Positions 1-8,878 of a DNA stretch of 45,524 nucleotides are shown here, piece after piece. The first letter of the stretch is position 1; the number at the start of each line of letters is the position of its first letter. Origin of the DNA: Mycobacterium sp. (GTDB lineage: Bacteria; Actinomycetota; Actinomycetes; Mycobacteriales; Mycobacteriaceae). The translations under genes and the position numbers were made by a program. The notes below the pieces were generated by a model. It was not told where the DNA came from. It searched no databases and saw only the letters and a list, made by a program, of their open reading frames with translations. The stretch covers positions 1 through 45,524 of the forward strand of contig JAOPWC010000110.1 in assembly GCA_025965895.1 (NCBI GenBank), in the 5' to 3' direction.

Positions 1-794
1 GGCAGCGCGCTGCCGGTGGCCACCGCACGCCCGCCGCTCACATCGAGCCGGCCCTCCTCGTCCAGACCCCCGACCAGCTCCCTGACCAGGAATGGATTTC
101 CGTGTGCCTTGGCCGCCAGGTTCAACAGCGACTCGTCGGCGTTGGCCCGCACGGCGTCCTGGACCATCTCGGCGACCGCGCTCAGCGACATAGCGGCCAC
201 GCGCACAAACGCGGCATCCGCCCGTTGCAGCACCGACAACGTCTCCTGGAGAAGTGGCCCGCCGGCCCCGGTCCGGGTGGTCAGCACCCACAGCACCGCC
301 ACACCCGGCCGCGGACTGGCCAGCGACCGCAACGCCAACAACGTGCCGTTATCGGCCCAGTGGATGTCCTCCAGCACAATCGCCAGCGGGGTCTGTGCCG
401 CCGCCGCACGAATCGCGTCGGCCAGATCGTGCACCACCCAATAGGGCAGATCTTCCGAACCGCCCAGCTGCCGCAACGCCTCCGCGTCGCCAACCGGCGG
501 ATCGGCGCGCAGCGTCGCCATGAACAGCGAGAAGAACGGCACCGTCTGCTGATACTCGAATGCCTCACCGAACAGGGTGCGCACCCCGCCCTTGTCGGCC
601 TGCGCCATCACCTCGGTCAGCAACCGACTCTTCCCGATGCCCGGCGGGCCCTCGATGACCAGCACGCCCCCGCGCCCCTGCACCAGCGCCGTCACCAACG
701 CGCCAATCACCTTCAACTCGCCCGCCCGGCCCCGAATCGGCGGAGTTACGAGCCGCTGGCCGCCGACATCAAAAAGGCGGGTTGAAGGCCCCAC
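1..794 (-). CDS. AAA-ATPase / LuxR-type transcriptional regulator, partial
   Basis: The N-terminal 264 codons of a large regulator are present; the C-terminus runs off the left edge. I chose GTG at 794 because an in-frame TAG lies five codons upstream and the conserved ATPase domain begins soon after. A Walker A motif GPPGIGKS is at about residues 49-56 and a Walker B motif followed by HWAD (AIVLEDIHWAD) at about 138-148. These are typical of the STAND/AAA domain of MalT-like LuxR regulators and of adenylate-cyclase-linked ATPases. The usual C-terminal TPR and LuxR helix-turn-helix domains would lie outside the window, so the LuxR assignment is by family only. The ligand is unknown. Confidence 0.8.
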   Translation of the reverse strand, partial: MGPSTRLFDVGGQRLVTPPIRGRAGELKVIGALVTALVQGRGGVLVIEGPPGIGKSRLLTEVMAQADKGGVRTLFGEAFEYQQTVPFFSLFMATLRADPPVGDAEALRQLGGSEDLPYWVVHDLADAIRAAAAQTPLAIVLEDIHWADNGTLLALRSLASPRPGVAVLWVLTTRTGAGGPLLQETLSVLQRADAAFVRVAAMSLSAVAEMVQDAVRANADESLLNLAAKAHGNPFLVRELVGGLDEEGRLDVSGGRAVATGSAL

Positions 795-1310
795 GGGGTG
801 TCCTGTCTACCGTTACTGGACTGCCGCTGCAGTGCACGTCATCGTAAGGGTCCGCCCATCCACGCGGAATACACGTCGATGCTGCTCGGCGTGCACGCGA
901 TCTGGCTCACGTGAGCTCCTAATGTCGGGGGCGCTTCGGACAGCAATCCGGCAAAATTGCTGCAATAACGCTGAGGTTAGCCTGGGAAGTCCCATCAACG
1001 ACGCGGATTCGAAGCGCTAGACGTGCGCCAGCTGCTCAGAGTGAGGCAGCGAGAACCAAGTCCGTCCCGCCGAGCGTCTGCTCAGTCCGCACCGTCTACC
1101 GGTCCAGCGCAGCGCTGTTCGGTGCTCTCGTACGTCGTTAGGGCGATCGCTTGGAGCACCGTAGCGATGAAATCAATATGCCCACGATCTGGAGTATTAC
1201 AGTCACGAAACGAGGACAGAGGGGGGTGAAAATGGTCGCTCCCCAACCACAGGATGCAGCATAAATGCGTTGAAAGCACCCCCGAAAGGCTTCATTGATG
1301 GCCGGGAGGG
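795..1310. other. Intergenic region, no gene recognised
   Basis: About 515 bases separate the regulator start from the CsbD stop. Short open frames exist on both strands, but none has a credible ribosome binding site, mycobacterial codon pattern or recognisable motif. It should hold the promoter of the minus-strand regulator; I could not identify its elements. Confidence 0.5.
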
Positions 1311-1484
1311 CTACTTACGGAACGCGTCCTTGACCTTCTCGCCCGCGTCCTTCAGGTTCGACTTGGCCTGGTCGCCCTGGCCTTCGCCCTGGGTTTCACG
1401 GTCTCCGGTGACCTTGCCCAGCGCCTCTTTGGCCTTACCGGTGACGTTCTCCACCTTGTTCTTGGCCTTGTCGGTACCACCCAT
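1311..1484 (-). CDS. CsbD family stress protein, 57 aa
   Basis: A 57-residue, highly charged, Lys/Glu/Gly-rich protein starting MGGTDKAKNK and ending VKDAFRK. It has the repeated amphipathic pattern of CsbD proteins (KNKVENVTGKAKEALGKVTG). CsbD proteins are small, abundant general-stress proteins of unknown biochemical role. The ATG at 1484 is preceded by GGAGGG at a good distance. A SigF-like promoter lies about 50 bases upstream, which fits the SigB/SigF-type control of this family. The gene stands alone on its strand. Confidence 0.9.
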   Translation of the reverse strand: MGGTDKAKNKVENVTGKAKEALGKVTGDRETQGEGQGDQAKSNLKDAGEKVKDAFRK

Positions 1485-1530
1485 GATGGCCCTCCTTCGA
1501 TAATCGACGTCGCTTTCGGCCCCGTCCGGC

Positions 1531-1555
1531 TACCCGCTACACGGCTGGCCAAACC
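1531..1555 (-). promoter_or_regulatory. Candidate SigF promoter of the CsbD gene
   Basis: On the minus strand GGTTT (1555-1551) is followed after 15 bases by GGGTA (1535-1531). This matches the mycobacterial SigF consensus GGTTT-N15-17-GGGTAT except for the last base. A start about 7 bases downstream would give a leader of roughly 40 nt before the ATG at 1484. Confidence 0.6.
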
Positions 1556-1565
1556 CGCATGGAAT

Positions 1566-2051
1566 TCAGCGGCCACTCGTGGCGGGGTCAGGGGTGGCGA
1601 AGCACCGCTTGACATTGGTGGTGATGAGGACTTCTTGAACCGTCCTGGCGTCAATGTCAGGGAAATCGAACAGGTGCAACCGCTCGTCGGGCCCGATTTT
1701 GGCCGACTGTCCATAATCTGTGCCGGTGGCGATGTGCACGAGGACTGTCACATCGTCGGTGCCGTCGGCCCAGTACGAGATAAAGATTCCTCGTTGGCTC
1801 GCGTCTTTTCCCCACGCGTCCGACACCGGGCACGCCGGATTGCCCTGCGCGTCTGGTGGGGGCGGCACGAACGCCGGCGCGACGGGACCGGTGAGCGCCT
1901 GCTGAGTCGTCGGAGACGGCGCTGCCAAGCCCACTGAAGCGACCGAGCGCGGGGACTGGCCCGTCGCGGCGGCGGTGGTCTTGGTGGCACAGGCCCCGAG
2001 GATCACCGCCGCAGGCAGCAGGCATGCGATCGCGGCCGCAGCCCTCATCAT
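1566..2051 (-). CDS. Probable secreted lipoprotein, 161 aa
   Basis: The N-terminus has a basic start, a hydrophobic stretch and a good lipobox (ILGAC), with the modified Cys at residue 20. The product should be lipidated and anchored outside the cytoplasmic membrane. A Thr/Pro/Ala-rich linker follows, then a folded region from about residue 65 to 161 with three cysteines (in NPACPV, KRCFAT and the lipobox). No known domain was recognised. The ATG at 2051 (or 2048) follows a GAAGGGGG purine run. It is divergent from the DUF1275 gene, and the two starts are 91 bases apart. Confidence 0.8.
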   Translation of the reverse strand: MMRAAAAIACLLPAAVILGACATKTTAAATGQSPRSVASVGLAAPSPTTQQALTGPVAPAFVPPPPDAQGNPACPVSDAWGKDASQRGIFISYWADGTDDVTVLVHIATGTDYGQSAKIGPDERLHLFDFPDIDARTVQEVLITTNVKRCFATPDPATSGR

Positions 2052-2142
2052 TTGCCCCCCTTCGTGTCAACAGGGATGGCACTTCCGGTGTATACCCAAT
2101 TTACGTCGACATCAACACCGAGGTTGGGAGGGATTCGGCGCG

Positions 2143-2811
2143 GTGGTAGCGACCTCCTACACGTTGCGCTTCGCCGTGCTCCTCACTGCCGCGAACGCAT
2201 TCCTCGACACGTATACCTACGTCACCCGCGGTCGAGTGTTCGCGAATGTGCAGACCGGGAATGTCGTCTTCGCGGCCATCGACGTCGCCGGACGGCATTG
2301 GAGCAATGCGCTCGGCCACTTCTGGCCGATCTTGGCGTTCTTCGCCGGCGTGGTCACGTCCTCGCACATCAAGTCGGAGCGTTCCCCGAAAGTGCTTCGC
2401 CATCCCTTGAGGTGGGTCATGGCGGCCCAGTCCGTAGTGCTGGCGGCGATAGGCTTCGTTCCGGGCTCCGTTCCACACAGCTTCGTGACGATCCCGATTT
2501 CATTTCTGGCAGCCACCCAGACAAGCCTGTTTCGCACCGTCGGCGATTTGCCGTACATGCCCGTTGCGACAACTGGCAATCTGATGCGCTGCGTCGAGGC
2601 CGGGTATGCCGGGTTCGTTGACAGACAGGACGCGTCGCGCAAAGCACTCGGAATCTACGCGACGCTGAGCATGACCTTCGTGCTGGGCGCCGTCATCGGA
2701 GCGTTCAGCAGCATCGAATGGGGTGTGCACGCGATCTGGCTTCCCGCCGCGTTTCTTGCCTTGACCCTCGTTCTGTTTGTGGTCGACGAACGCGAGGGGA
2801 AAGTACCCTGA
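2143..2811 (+). CDS. DUF1275 / YoaK family membrane protein, 222 aa
   Basis: The protein has about six hydrophobic segments and conserved DUF1275 features: FLDTYTYVTRGRVFANVQTGN near the N-terminus and FLAATQTSLFRTVGDLPYMPVATTGNL in the middle, both with the TGN signature. Members are inner-membrane proteins of unknown transport role. I placed the start at GTG 2143, behind GGGAGGG at 2125-2131. The longer open frame back to 1975 overlaps the divergent lipoprotein gene and lacks family similarity. The stop is 9 bases from that of the convergent galactosidase gene. Confidence 0.8.
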   Translation: MVATSYTLRFAVLLTAANAFLDTYTYVTRGRVFANVQTGNVVFAAIDVAGRHWSNALGHFWPILAFFAGVVTSSHIKSERSPKVLRHPLRWVMAAQSVVLAAIGFVPGSVPHSFVTIPISFLAATQTSLFRTVGDLPYMPVATTGNLMRCVEAGYAGFVDRQDASRKALGIYATLSMTFVLGAVIGAFSSIEWGVHAIWLPAAFLALTLVLFVVDEREGKVP

Positions 2812-2820
2812 GCGGTGGAT

Positions 2821-4209
2821 CTACTTGCATTCGGGCGTGATCCTCAGCAGCGTCACCGCCTGTGCAGGTACGGCGCCGCCGGTGACGGCGCCGGTGGTCG
2901 TGGTGTCGGTGTGCGCCCACAGATCGCGTACTGCGTAGCAGGGCGCCGGGGCGAGCCCAATGTCAGCGGTGTTGGTGTCGATCGTGACCGGGTGCTCGGT
3001 CGCGTTGAAGAACGCGACCGCGACCGCGCCGTCGGAGAGCGGCTTCGTCAGCACCCGCGCGTCACCGGGAAGCGGGCGCGCGGTCGCGACCCGGGGATCC
3101 TGATCGATCGCGATGACTTCACGGTTGGTGAGGATGTCACCGGTCCGGCGGCTCATTAACCGCACGTCATTGCCGGCGATCAGTGGCGCCGACAGCATGG
3201 CCCACAGCGACAAGTGCGCGCGCTGTTCCGTGTCGGTGAGGTTGGGCTGCTGCAGCAGGGTGTGCGCCAGTTGATCATTGGACAGGTCGGCAACCGCACG
3301 CAGTTGGTCGAGTTGGTTCGCGGGAACGTCGCCGACGGTGAGCCCGTTGCGGATCGACTGGAAGTGGCGGGTGACGAACTCATCCCATCCGACGCCGACG
3401 ACGAGCATGTCGGCGTCTGTCCAATAACCCGGCCGGCTGCGGGTCAATACGTTCTCGGCGACGGCGAACTGGTCAGGCACACCGCGGAACGCCCCCACCG
3501 GGAACGGGTCCAGGGGGCCGAGCGGAGGCAACACGTCGCGCCACACCGGAACCAGATCGGTGGTCGCGCGCACCATGTCGGCGATGCCCGACCAGTCGTA
3601 TCGCGACCCTGCGGTGTAGTCAGCCGAGCTGTTCGGGTTGATGCTGTAGACGATTGGCCGCCCGGTGGCGCGCAGCGCGTCGCGCATTCTCGAAAAGACT
3701 TGAACCTGCTCGTCGTGGTCGGCACCGGTGCGGCACCAGTCGTACTTCAGGTAGTCGACGCCCCACGCTGCGAACGTCTGCGCGTCGACGGTCTCATGGC
3801 CGGCGCTGGCAAGCGCGGGCTCAGCGCTGCAAGCCTCGTTGTAGGGGCTGGCGTAGAGGCCGAGCAGCATGCCGCGATCGTGAGCGTAGCGGGCGATTGC
3901 GGCCATGCCGGCCGGGAAGCGGGTGGGGTCGGGCTGCAGTTCCCCGTGCGACCCCCGCGGGGGCGCGGCCCACCCGGCGTCGAGGTTGACATACCGGTAG
4001 CCGGCGTCGCGCATCCCGGAGGACACCAGCGCGTCGATCGTGGCCTTGACGTTCTGGCCGGTCAGGTCGATGCCCGAGTTCCAGGAGTTCCATCCCATCG
4101 GCGGCGTGGGCGGCAGCGACGGGGCGGGATGACGGGGTGCGGCGCAGCCGGCCTGCGTGGCCGCCACCAGGCTGAGCGCGGCGATCGTCGACAACAGCGG
4201 GATTCGCAC
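2821..4209 (-). CDS. Alpha-galactosidase, glycoside hydrolase family 27
   Basis: A 462-residue exported enzyme expected to hydrolyse terminal alpha-galactosides. A signal sequence with a possible, weak lipobox (QAGC) precedes the catalytic barrel. GH27 hallmarks are PPMGWNSWN at 37-45, the nucleophile Asp157 in YLKYDWCR, and the acid/base Asp265 in GYWTDADML. A C-terminal beta-sandwich follows (about 370-462). The GTG at 4209 follows an AAGGAAAG site. The gene is divergent from the SRPBCC gene with 65 bases between starts. Exact substrate (galactoside or a related sugar) is not determinable from sequence. Confidence 0.9.
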   Translation of the reverse strand: MRIPLLSTIAALSLVAATQAGCAAPRHPAPSLPPTPPMGWNSWNSGIDLTGQNVKATIDALVSSGMRDAGYRYVNLDAGWAAPPRGSHGELQPDPTRFPAGMAAIARYAHDRGMLLGLYASPYNEACSAEPALASAGHETVDAQTFAAWGVDYLKYDWCRTGADHDEQVQVFSRMRDALRATGRPIVYSINPNSSADYTAGSRYDWSGIADMVRATTDLVPVWRDVLPPLGPLDPFPVGAFRGVPDQFAVAENVLTRSRPGYWTDADMLVVGVGWDEFVTRHFQSIRNGLTVGDVPANQLDQLRAVADLSNDQLAHTLLQQPNLTDTEQRAHLSLWAMLSAPLIAGNDVRLMSRRTGDILTNREVIAIDQDPRVATARPLPGDARVLTKPLSDGAVAVAFFNATEHPVTIDTNTADIGLAPAPCYAVRDLWAHTDTTTTGAVTGGAVPAQAVTLLRITPECK

Positions 4210-4274
4210 CGGCGGCTTTCCTTCCGTGGGAGGAAAGCCACGACCCTACCGTCACGCACGCTTACCATTCCGGT

Positions 4275-4730
4275 ATGGATGGCGCGGTGACGATGCACAT
4301 GGCGGCCCCCCCGATGGACGTGTGGGAGCTGGTCTCCGATGTCCGCAACATCGGGAAGTTCTCGCCGGAGACGTTCGCGGCCAAATGGCTGGGCGGTGCG
4401 ACGGGACCGGCCGTGGGTGCGCGGTTCCGCGGTCACGTCAGGCGCAACGAGATCGGGCCGGTGTACTGGACGACATGCCGGGTCACCGACTGCGAGCCGG
4501 GCCGCGAGTTCGGGTTCGACGTGATGATCGGAAGCCGGGCGGCCAACCACTGGCACTACCGGTTCACCCCGCGAGGCGACGGTACGGACGTGACCGAGTC
4601 ATTTCGGCTGGCCGAATCGCCGTTCCTGTGCGTTTATTGGTTGTTCGGCGGATACCTGCGCCGACGGAGGAACATTCGCGACATGACCAGGACACTGCAG
4701 CGCATCAAGGGCGTCGTCGAGACGGCGTAA
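4275..4730 (+). CDS. SRPBCC (START-like) family protein, 151 aa
   Basis: The pattern is typical of polyketide-cyclase/START-like helix-grip proteins: an N-terminal strand and helix (APPMDVWELVSDVRNIGKFSPE), a central beta sheet with GARFRGHVRR, and a C-terminal basic helix. These bind hydrophobic ligands in a cavity; the ligand here is unknown. ATG 4275 was chosen; GTG or ATG a few codons later is possible. It is followed by an intergenic region carrying the first copy of the 13-bp operator-like motif, and is probably not part of the downstream operon. Confidence 0.75.
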   Translation: MDGAVTMHMAAPPMDVWELVSDVRNIGKFSPETFAAKWLGGATGPAVGARFRGHVRRNEIGPVYWTTCRVTDCEPGREFGFDVMIGSRAANHWHYRFTPRGDGTDVTESFRLAESPFLCVYWLFGGYLRRRRNIRDMTRTLQRIKGVVETA

Positions 4731-4775
4731 CACCCGGACACCGCCGGTGGAAACGCCCGCCGTGAACAGTTGTCG

Positions 4776-4788
4776 AAGCGTTTGACTG
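4776..4788 (+). promoter_or_regulatory. Operator-like 13-bp motif, copy 1 (upstream of VWA gene 1)
   Basis: AAGCGTTTGACTG lies 59 bases upstream of the GTG of the VWA-MgtE_N-Nramp operon. The same core occurs at 13055-13067 (minus orientation) and 13520-13532 (one C/T change). The inner part is an imperfect dyad (CAARCGYTTG in the other copies), consistent with an ArsR/SmtB-type repressor site. Confidence 0.6.
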
Positions 4789-4847
4789 TCTGTTGAGGCG
4801 TGCGGTCTACTGATGGCTGTGCCCGGGTACCGGTTGGAGGTGCCGAC

Positions 4848-5858
4848 GTGAACCTGCCGCTGATTGGCGTGTTACCGATGTCGGGTTTCGCCAACGCCTG
4901 GTTCTTTCTGTACCTGCTGATCGTCGGCGTGCTGCTCGCGCTGTACCTCGTCGTCCAACGCGCCCGTCAGCGGCGCGTGCTGCGCTTCGCGAACATGGAA
5001 CTGCTGGAATCCGTGGCGCCGAAGCGTGGACCGGGCCGGTGGCGGCACGTGCCGGTGGCGCTGCTGATCGCCTCGCTGGCGGTGCTGACGACGGCGATGG
5101 CGGGGCCTACCCACGACATCCGCGTGCCGCAGAACCGGGCGACGGTGATGCTGGTGATCGACGTCTCTGAGTCGATGGTGTCCACGGATGTGGCACCCAC
5201 GCGGCTCGACGCGGCAAAGGCCGCGGGCAAACACTTCGCCGAGGAGCTCACCCCGGGCATCAATCTCGGGCTGGTGGCCTTCGGCGGTTCCGCGACGTTA
5301 TTCACGGCGCCCACCAGCAATCGTGCGTTCGTGAAGGGGGCGATCGACTCACTTCAGGCCGAAGCGCGCACTGCGACGGGGGAAGGCATCTTCACGGCTC
5401 TTCAGGCGATCGCGGCGGTCGACGCTGTGATGGGTGGCGGCGACCGGCCACCGCCGGCCCGCATGGTTCTGGAGTCCGACGGCAAGGAAACGGTCCCCAC
5501 CGACCCCGACGCACCACGCGGCGCATTCACCGCGGCACGGGCGGCAAACGACCAGGGCGTGCCGATCTCTACGATCTCGTTCGGCACGCCCGACGGCTAC
5601 ATCGACCTCAACGGCGAGCACATGGCGGTGCCCGTCGACGACGAGACCCTGCAGAAGATCACCGAGATTTCCGGCGGCCACGCGTTCCATGCGGCGAGCC
5701 TGGCCGAACTCGACAGCGTCTACGCGACCTTGCAGCAACAGATCGGCTACCAGATCGTCCGCGGAGACGCGAGCATGGGATGGATGCGGCTGGGCGCGGT
5801 CCTGCTGGCCGCGGCGGCACTGGCGGCGGTGCTGATCTATCGCCGGCTGCCGGCATGA
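4848..5858 (+). CDS. VWA-domain membrane protein (Rv1481-like), copy 1
   Basis: A 336-residue membrane protein with a BatA-like layout: one N-terminal membrane helix (about 16-36), a second at about 67-85, a periplasmic VWA domain (about 95-290) and a C-terminal helix (about 308-328). The metal-binding MIDAS motif DVSES begins at Asp105. I chose GTG 4848 over the upstream frame because TTGGAGG stands at the right distance and the length then equals that of the paralogue at 11899-12909, with which it aligns end to end. In M. tuberculosis the related gene sits beside moxR and a DUF58 gene; neither is here. Instead it leads an operon with an MgtE_N/CBS protein (22 bases on) and an Nramp transporter. 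Confidence 0.85.
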   Translation: MNLPLIGVLPMSGFANAWFFLYLLIVGVLLALYLVVQRARQRRVLRFANMELLESVAPKRGPGRWRHVPVALLIASLAVLTTAMAGPTHDIRVPQNRATVMLVIDVSESMVSTDVAPTRLDAAKAAGKHFAEELTPGINLGLVAFGGSATLFTAPTSNRAFVKGAIDSLQAEARTATGEGIFTALQAIAAVDAVMGGGDRPPPARMVLESDGKETVPTDPDAPRGAFTAARAANDQGVPISTISFGTPDGYIDLNGEHMAVPVDDETLQKITEISGGHAFHAASLAELDSVYATLQQQIGYQIVRGDASMGWMRLGAVLLAAAALAAVLIYRRLPA

Positions 5859-5880
5859 GTCGCGTCGCGAGGAGGAGATC

Positions 5881-7197
5881 GTGAACAAGTCAGACGATGG
5901 TCCCGCGCACGCCAACGGCGCCTTGCCCGTGATTCATCTCTCGCAACTGCTGCGCGCCCCGGTGCTGACGCGGTCCGGCGACACCGTGGGCCGCGTCGAG
6001 GACGTGATCGTCCGGTTGCGGGGTGACCGCTACCCGTTGGTGGCCGGGATCGTCGCGGGCGTGGGCGGTCGCCAGGTCTTCATAGGCAGCTCGGCGATCC
6101 AGGAGTTCGCGCCCGGCCGCGTCGTGCTGGCGAAGTACAAGGTCGACCTCAGGGCGTTCGAGCGCCGCGAGGGCGAGGTGCTGCTGCGGGCCGACGTGCT
6201 GGGGCACCGCCTGATCGACGTTGCCGCGGGCGAGTTGGTGCGCGCCTACGACGTCGAACTCGTTCACATGGGCGAGGGCTGGGTGGTGGCGCGGCTCGAC
6301 ACCCGACGCCCACCGCGGCTGTTCGGGCTGTTGAAGGCCTCAGGCGGGCATGCGGCCCGGGATTGGAAGTTGTTCGAGCCGTTGATAGGCCACGACCGCT
6401 CGAGGGCGGCGCGGCGGGTATCGGGCCGGGTCGGAAAGCTCAAACCCGCCCAGATCGCCGATCTCCTCGAGGAGGCCGACAAGGCCGAGGGCGGCGAAAT
6501 CCTGGAACGGGTGCGCAGCAACCCGGAACTGGAGGCCGACGTCTTCGAAGAGCTCGACCCCGACAAGGCGAGCCGATTGCTCAACGACATGACCGACGCC
6601 GAGGTGGCAGCGCTGCTGAGCAGGATGCGTCCAGACGACGCCGCCGATGCACTCGCCGATCTACGGCAGTCGCGGCGCCGACGGGTCTTGGAACTGATGC
6701 CGCCACCACAGCGGACCAAGGTCATCACCCTGATGGGTTTCAACCCCAACAGCGCCGGCGGCCTGATGAACGTCGACATCGTCTCGTGTGGCCTGACGGC
6801 GACCGCCGGTGAAGCTCTCGCGGTGATTGCCGCCGCCCGTGACCTGCAGCCCGAAGCGCTACTGAAGATGCACGTCCTCGACGAGGACGGACGTTTGGCC
6901 GGCGTCGTCTCGGTCATCGCGTTGATACAAGCCGACCCCGCCGAAACCGTGGCGGCGCTGATGGATTCGGATCCTGTTCGGGTCACCCCCGATGCGGATC
7001 TGACCGACATCGCGCTGCTGATGGCCGACTACAACCTCTACACGATCCCCGTGGTCGACGACGAGGATCGAGTGTTGGGCGTCGTCACGGTCGATGATGT
7101 CCTGGAGGCGACGATTCCCGAAGACTGGCGCCGGCGCGAACCTGCAGCGCGGCCGGTGCGCGACACCACCGTCCCCGAAGGCGGTGAGCGCCGTTGA
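5881..7197 (+). CDS. PRC-barrel, MgtE N-terminal and CBS-domain protein
   Basis: The 438-residue soluble protein has three regions: PRC-barrel-like repeats (about 12-150), a superhelical MgtE_N domain (about 170-285, with ADLLEEAD and DDAADALADL repeats) and two CBS motifs (about 300-420). It lacks the five-helix membrane channel of true MgtE. In MgtE these cytosolic domains bind Mg2+ and gate the channel, so here they may sense Mg2+ or nucleotide and control a partner in trans. That partner is probably the Nramp protein, whose TTG start overlaps this stop by four bases. GTG 5881 follows GAGGAGGAG. In many actinobacteria the same pair is adjacent. Confidence 0.85.
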   Translation: MNKSDDGPAHANGALPVIHLSQLLRAPVLTRSGDTVGRVEDVIVRLRGDRYPLVAGIVAGVGGRQVFIGSSAIQEFAPGRVVLAKYKVDLRAFERREGEVLLRADVLGHRLIDVAAGELVRAYDVELVHMGEGWVVARLDTRRPPRLFGLLKASGGHAARDWKLFEPLIGHDRSRAARRVSGRVGKLKPAQIADLLEEADKAEGGEILERVRSNPELEADVFEELDPDKASRLLNDMTDAEVAALLSRMRPDDAADALADLRQSRRRRVLELMPPPQRTKVITLMGFNPNSAGGLMNVDIVSCGLTATAGEALAVIAAARDLQPEALLKMHVLDEDGRLAGVVSVIALIQADPAETVAALMDSDPVRVTPDADLTDIALLMADYNLYTIPVVDDEDRVLGVVTVDDVLEATIPEDWRRREPAARPVRDTTVPEGGERR

Positions 7198-8828
7198 CGG
7201 AACGCGAAACGCCCCCGAGCGCCGTCCTCGACACCGCCCATCTCGGTGACATCGAGGGTGCGCTAGGGCGTATCAGGATCGCTGAGCAGGACCGACCCCG
7301 TACCTGGCGGGTGCGGCTCGCGACCATGCTGGCGATCATCGGCCCGGGACTGATCGTGATGGTCGGCGACAACGATGCCGGCGGCGTGTCGACGTACGCG
7401 CAGGCCGGGCAAAACTACGGCTACAGCCTGCTGTGGGTGCTGCTGCTGCTGATCCCGGTGCTGATCGTCAATCAGGAAATGGTCGTCCGGTTAGGGGCGG
7501 TAACCGGCGTGGGCCACGCGCGGTTGATCAACGAGCGCTTCGGCCGCGGCTGGGGCTGGTTCTCGGTCGGCGACCTGTTCTTGCTGAACTTCTTGACGAT
7601 CGTCAGCGAGTTCATCGGTATCACACTGGCGGCCGAGTACGTCGGCATCTCCAAATACGTTGCGGTACCTGTGGCGGCGGTCGCGCTGATCGCGATCACG
7701 GCGACCGGCAGCTTCCGCACGTGGGAACGGGCGATGTTCGCGTTCATCGCGATCAGCCTGGTGCAGATTCCGATGCTGCTGATGTCTCACCCGCAATGGG
7801 GGCTGGCCGCCAAATCTTTTGTCATCCCGCACATCATGGGTGGCGTCACCTCGGATGCGGTGCTGCTGATCATCGCGATCGTGGGCACCACGGTCGCTCC
7901 CTGGCAGTTGTTTTTCCAGCAGTCGAACATCGTGGACAAGCGAATCACCCCGCGCTTCATCAGTTATGAACGCGCCGACACCACCTTTGGCGCTTTCGTG
8001 GTGGTGCTCGCTGCCGCCGCATTGGTAATGACCGGAGACTGGGCGGCCCGCTCCACCGGCAGCCGCGGCCGCTTCACCGACGCCGGTGCCGTCGCACACC
8101 TGCTGGGCGAGCACAGCAGCGTGCTGGGTGGGCTGTTCGCGATCGTGCTGTTCGACGCCTCCATCGTCGGCGCCGCCGCGGTCACTTTGGCGACCAGCTA
8201 CGCGTTCGGGGATGTGTTCGGGCTCAAGCATTCGCTACACCGGGGCTTCGCCGACGCCAAGCAGTTCTACCTGTCCTACACGCTGATGGTCGTCGTTGCG
8301 GCGGCAGTGGTGCTCATCCCCGGTGCCCCGCTCGGGTTGATCACCACGGCGGTCCAGGCGCTAGCCGGCTTGTTGTTGCCGAGCGCCAGCGTGTTCCTGC
8401 TGTTGCTGTGCAACGATCGGGAAGTACTGGGCCCGTGGGTGAACCGGCCCTGGCTCAATGTTGTTGCCGGTGTCATCGTCGGCACCCTGCTGGTGCTGTC
8501 CGGGGTCTTGATGGCGACGACCCTGTTCCCTCAGCTCGACGTGGTGGCGGTCGCCGGTTATCTCGTCGTGGCGGTCGTAGTCCTCGCCGTCGTGGCGATG
8601 GCGACTCTGCACTGGTTGGGCCGGCGCGGCTCAGCCGGCCAGCAGAGGGATCGAGTCGCCGAAGCCATCGCCGCCGCGGACCGCAACACGTGGCGGATGC
8701 CGCCGCTGGCACTGCTGCAGCCCGTCAAATGGTCGGCAGGCACCCGCCTAGGGATGCTGGCCCTTCGTGCTTACCTGATCCTCGGAGCGATCCTGCTGAT
8801 CGTCAAGGCCATCCAGCTGGCGCATTGA
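7194..8828 (+). CDS. Nramp-family divalent metal transporter (Mg2+-type candidate)
   Basis: A 544-residue protein with about 40 cytosolic residues and then eleven predicted membrane helices. Helix 1 reads GPGLIVMVGDNDAGGVST: the position of the canonical Nramp DPGN motif is replaced by D-N-D-A-G-G. Loss of the classical motif is a feature of NRAMP-related magnesium transporters, so Mg2+ rather than Mn2+/Fe2+ is plausible but not proved. The start is TTG 7194, overlapping the MgtE_N gene stop (TTGA), which implies translational coupling. The C-terminal part has two extra helices separated by a Gln/Arg-rich loop. The stop lies 50 bases from the convergent lysA-like gene. Confidence 0.85.
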   Translation: MTERETPPSAVLDTAHLGDIEGALGRIRIAEQDRPRTWRVRLATMLAIIGPGLIVMVGDNDAGGVSTYAQAGQNYGYSLLWVLLLLIPVLIVNQEMVVRLGAVTGVGHARLINERFGRGWGWFSVGDLFLLNFLTIVSEFIGITLAAEYVGISKYVAVPVAAVALIAITATGSFRTWERAMFAFIAISLVQIPMLLMSHPQWGLAAKSFVIPHIMGGVTSDAVLLIIAIVGTTVAPWQLFFQQSNIVDKRITPRFISYERADTTFGAFVVVLAAAALVMTGDWAARSTGSRGRFTDAGAVAHLLGEHSSVLGGLFAIVLFDASIVGAAAVTLATSYAFGDVFGLKHSLHRGFADAKQFYLSYTLMVVVAAAVVLIPGAPLGLITTAVQALAGLLLPSASVFLLLLCNDREVLGPWVNRPWLNVVAGVIVGTLLVLSGVLMATTLFPQLDVVAVAGYLVVAVVVLAVVAMATLHWLGRRGSAGQQRDRVAEAIAAADRNTWRMPPLALLQPVKWSAGTRLGMLALRAYLILGAILLIVKAIQLAH

Positions 8829-8878
8829 CGTACGTTGCCGACACCCGTGGCGCCGGCCTATTCGCAGTGCCGCAGTGC

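Noticed and set aside
3214..4290. A 358-codon plus-strand frame over the alpha-galactosidase gene
   Set aside because: Antisense shadow: the minus-strand frame has full GH27 catalytic motifs.
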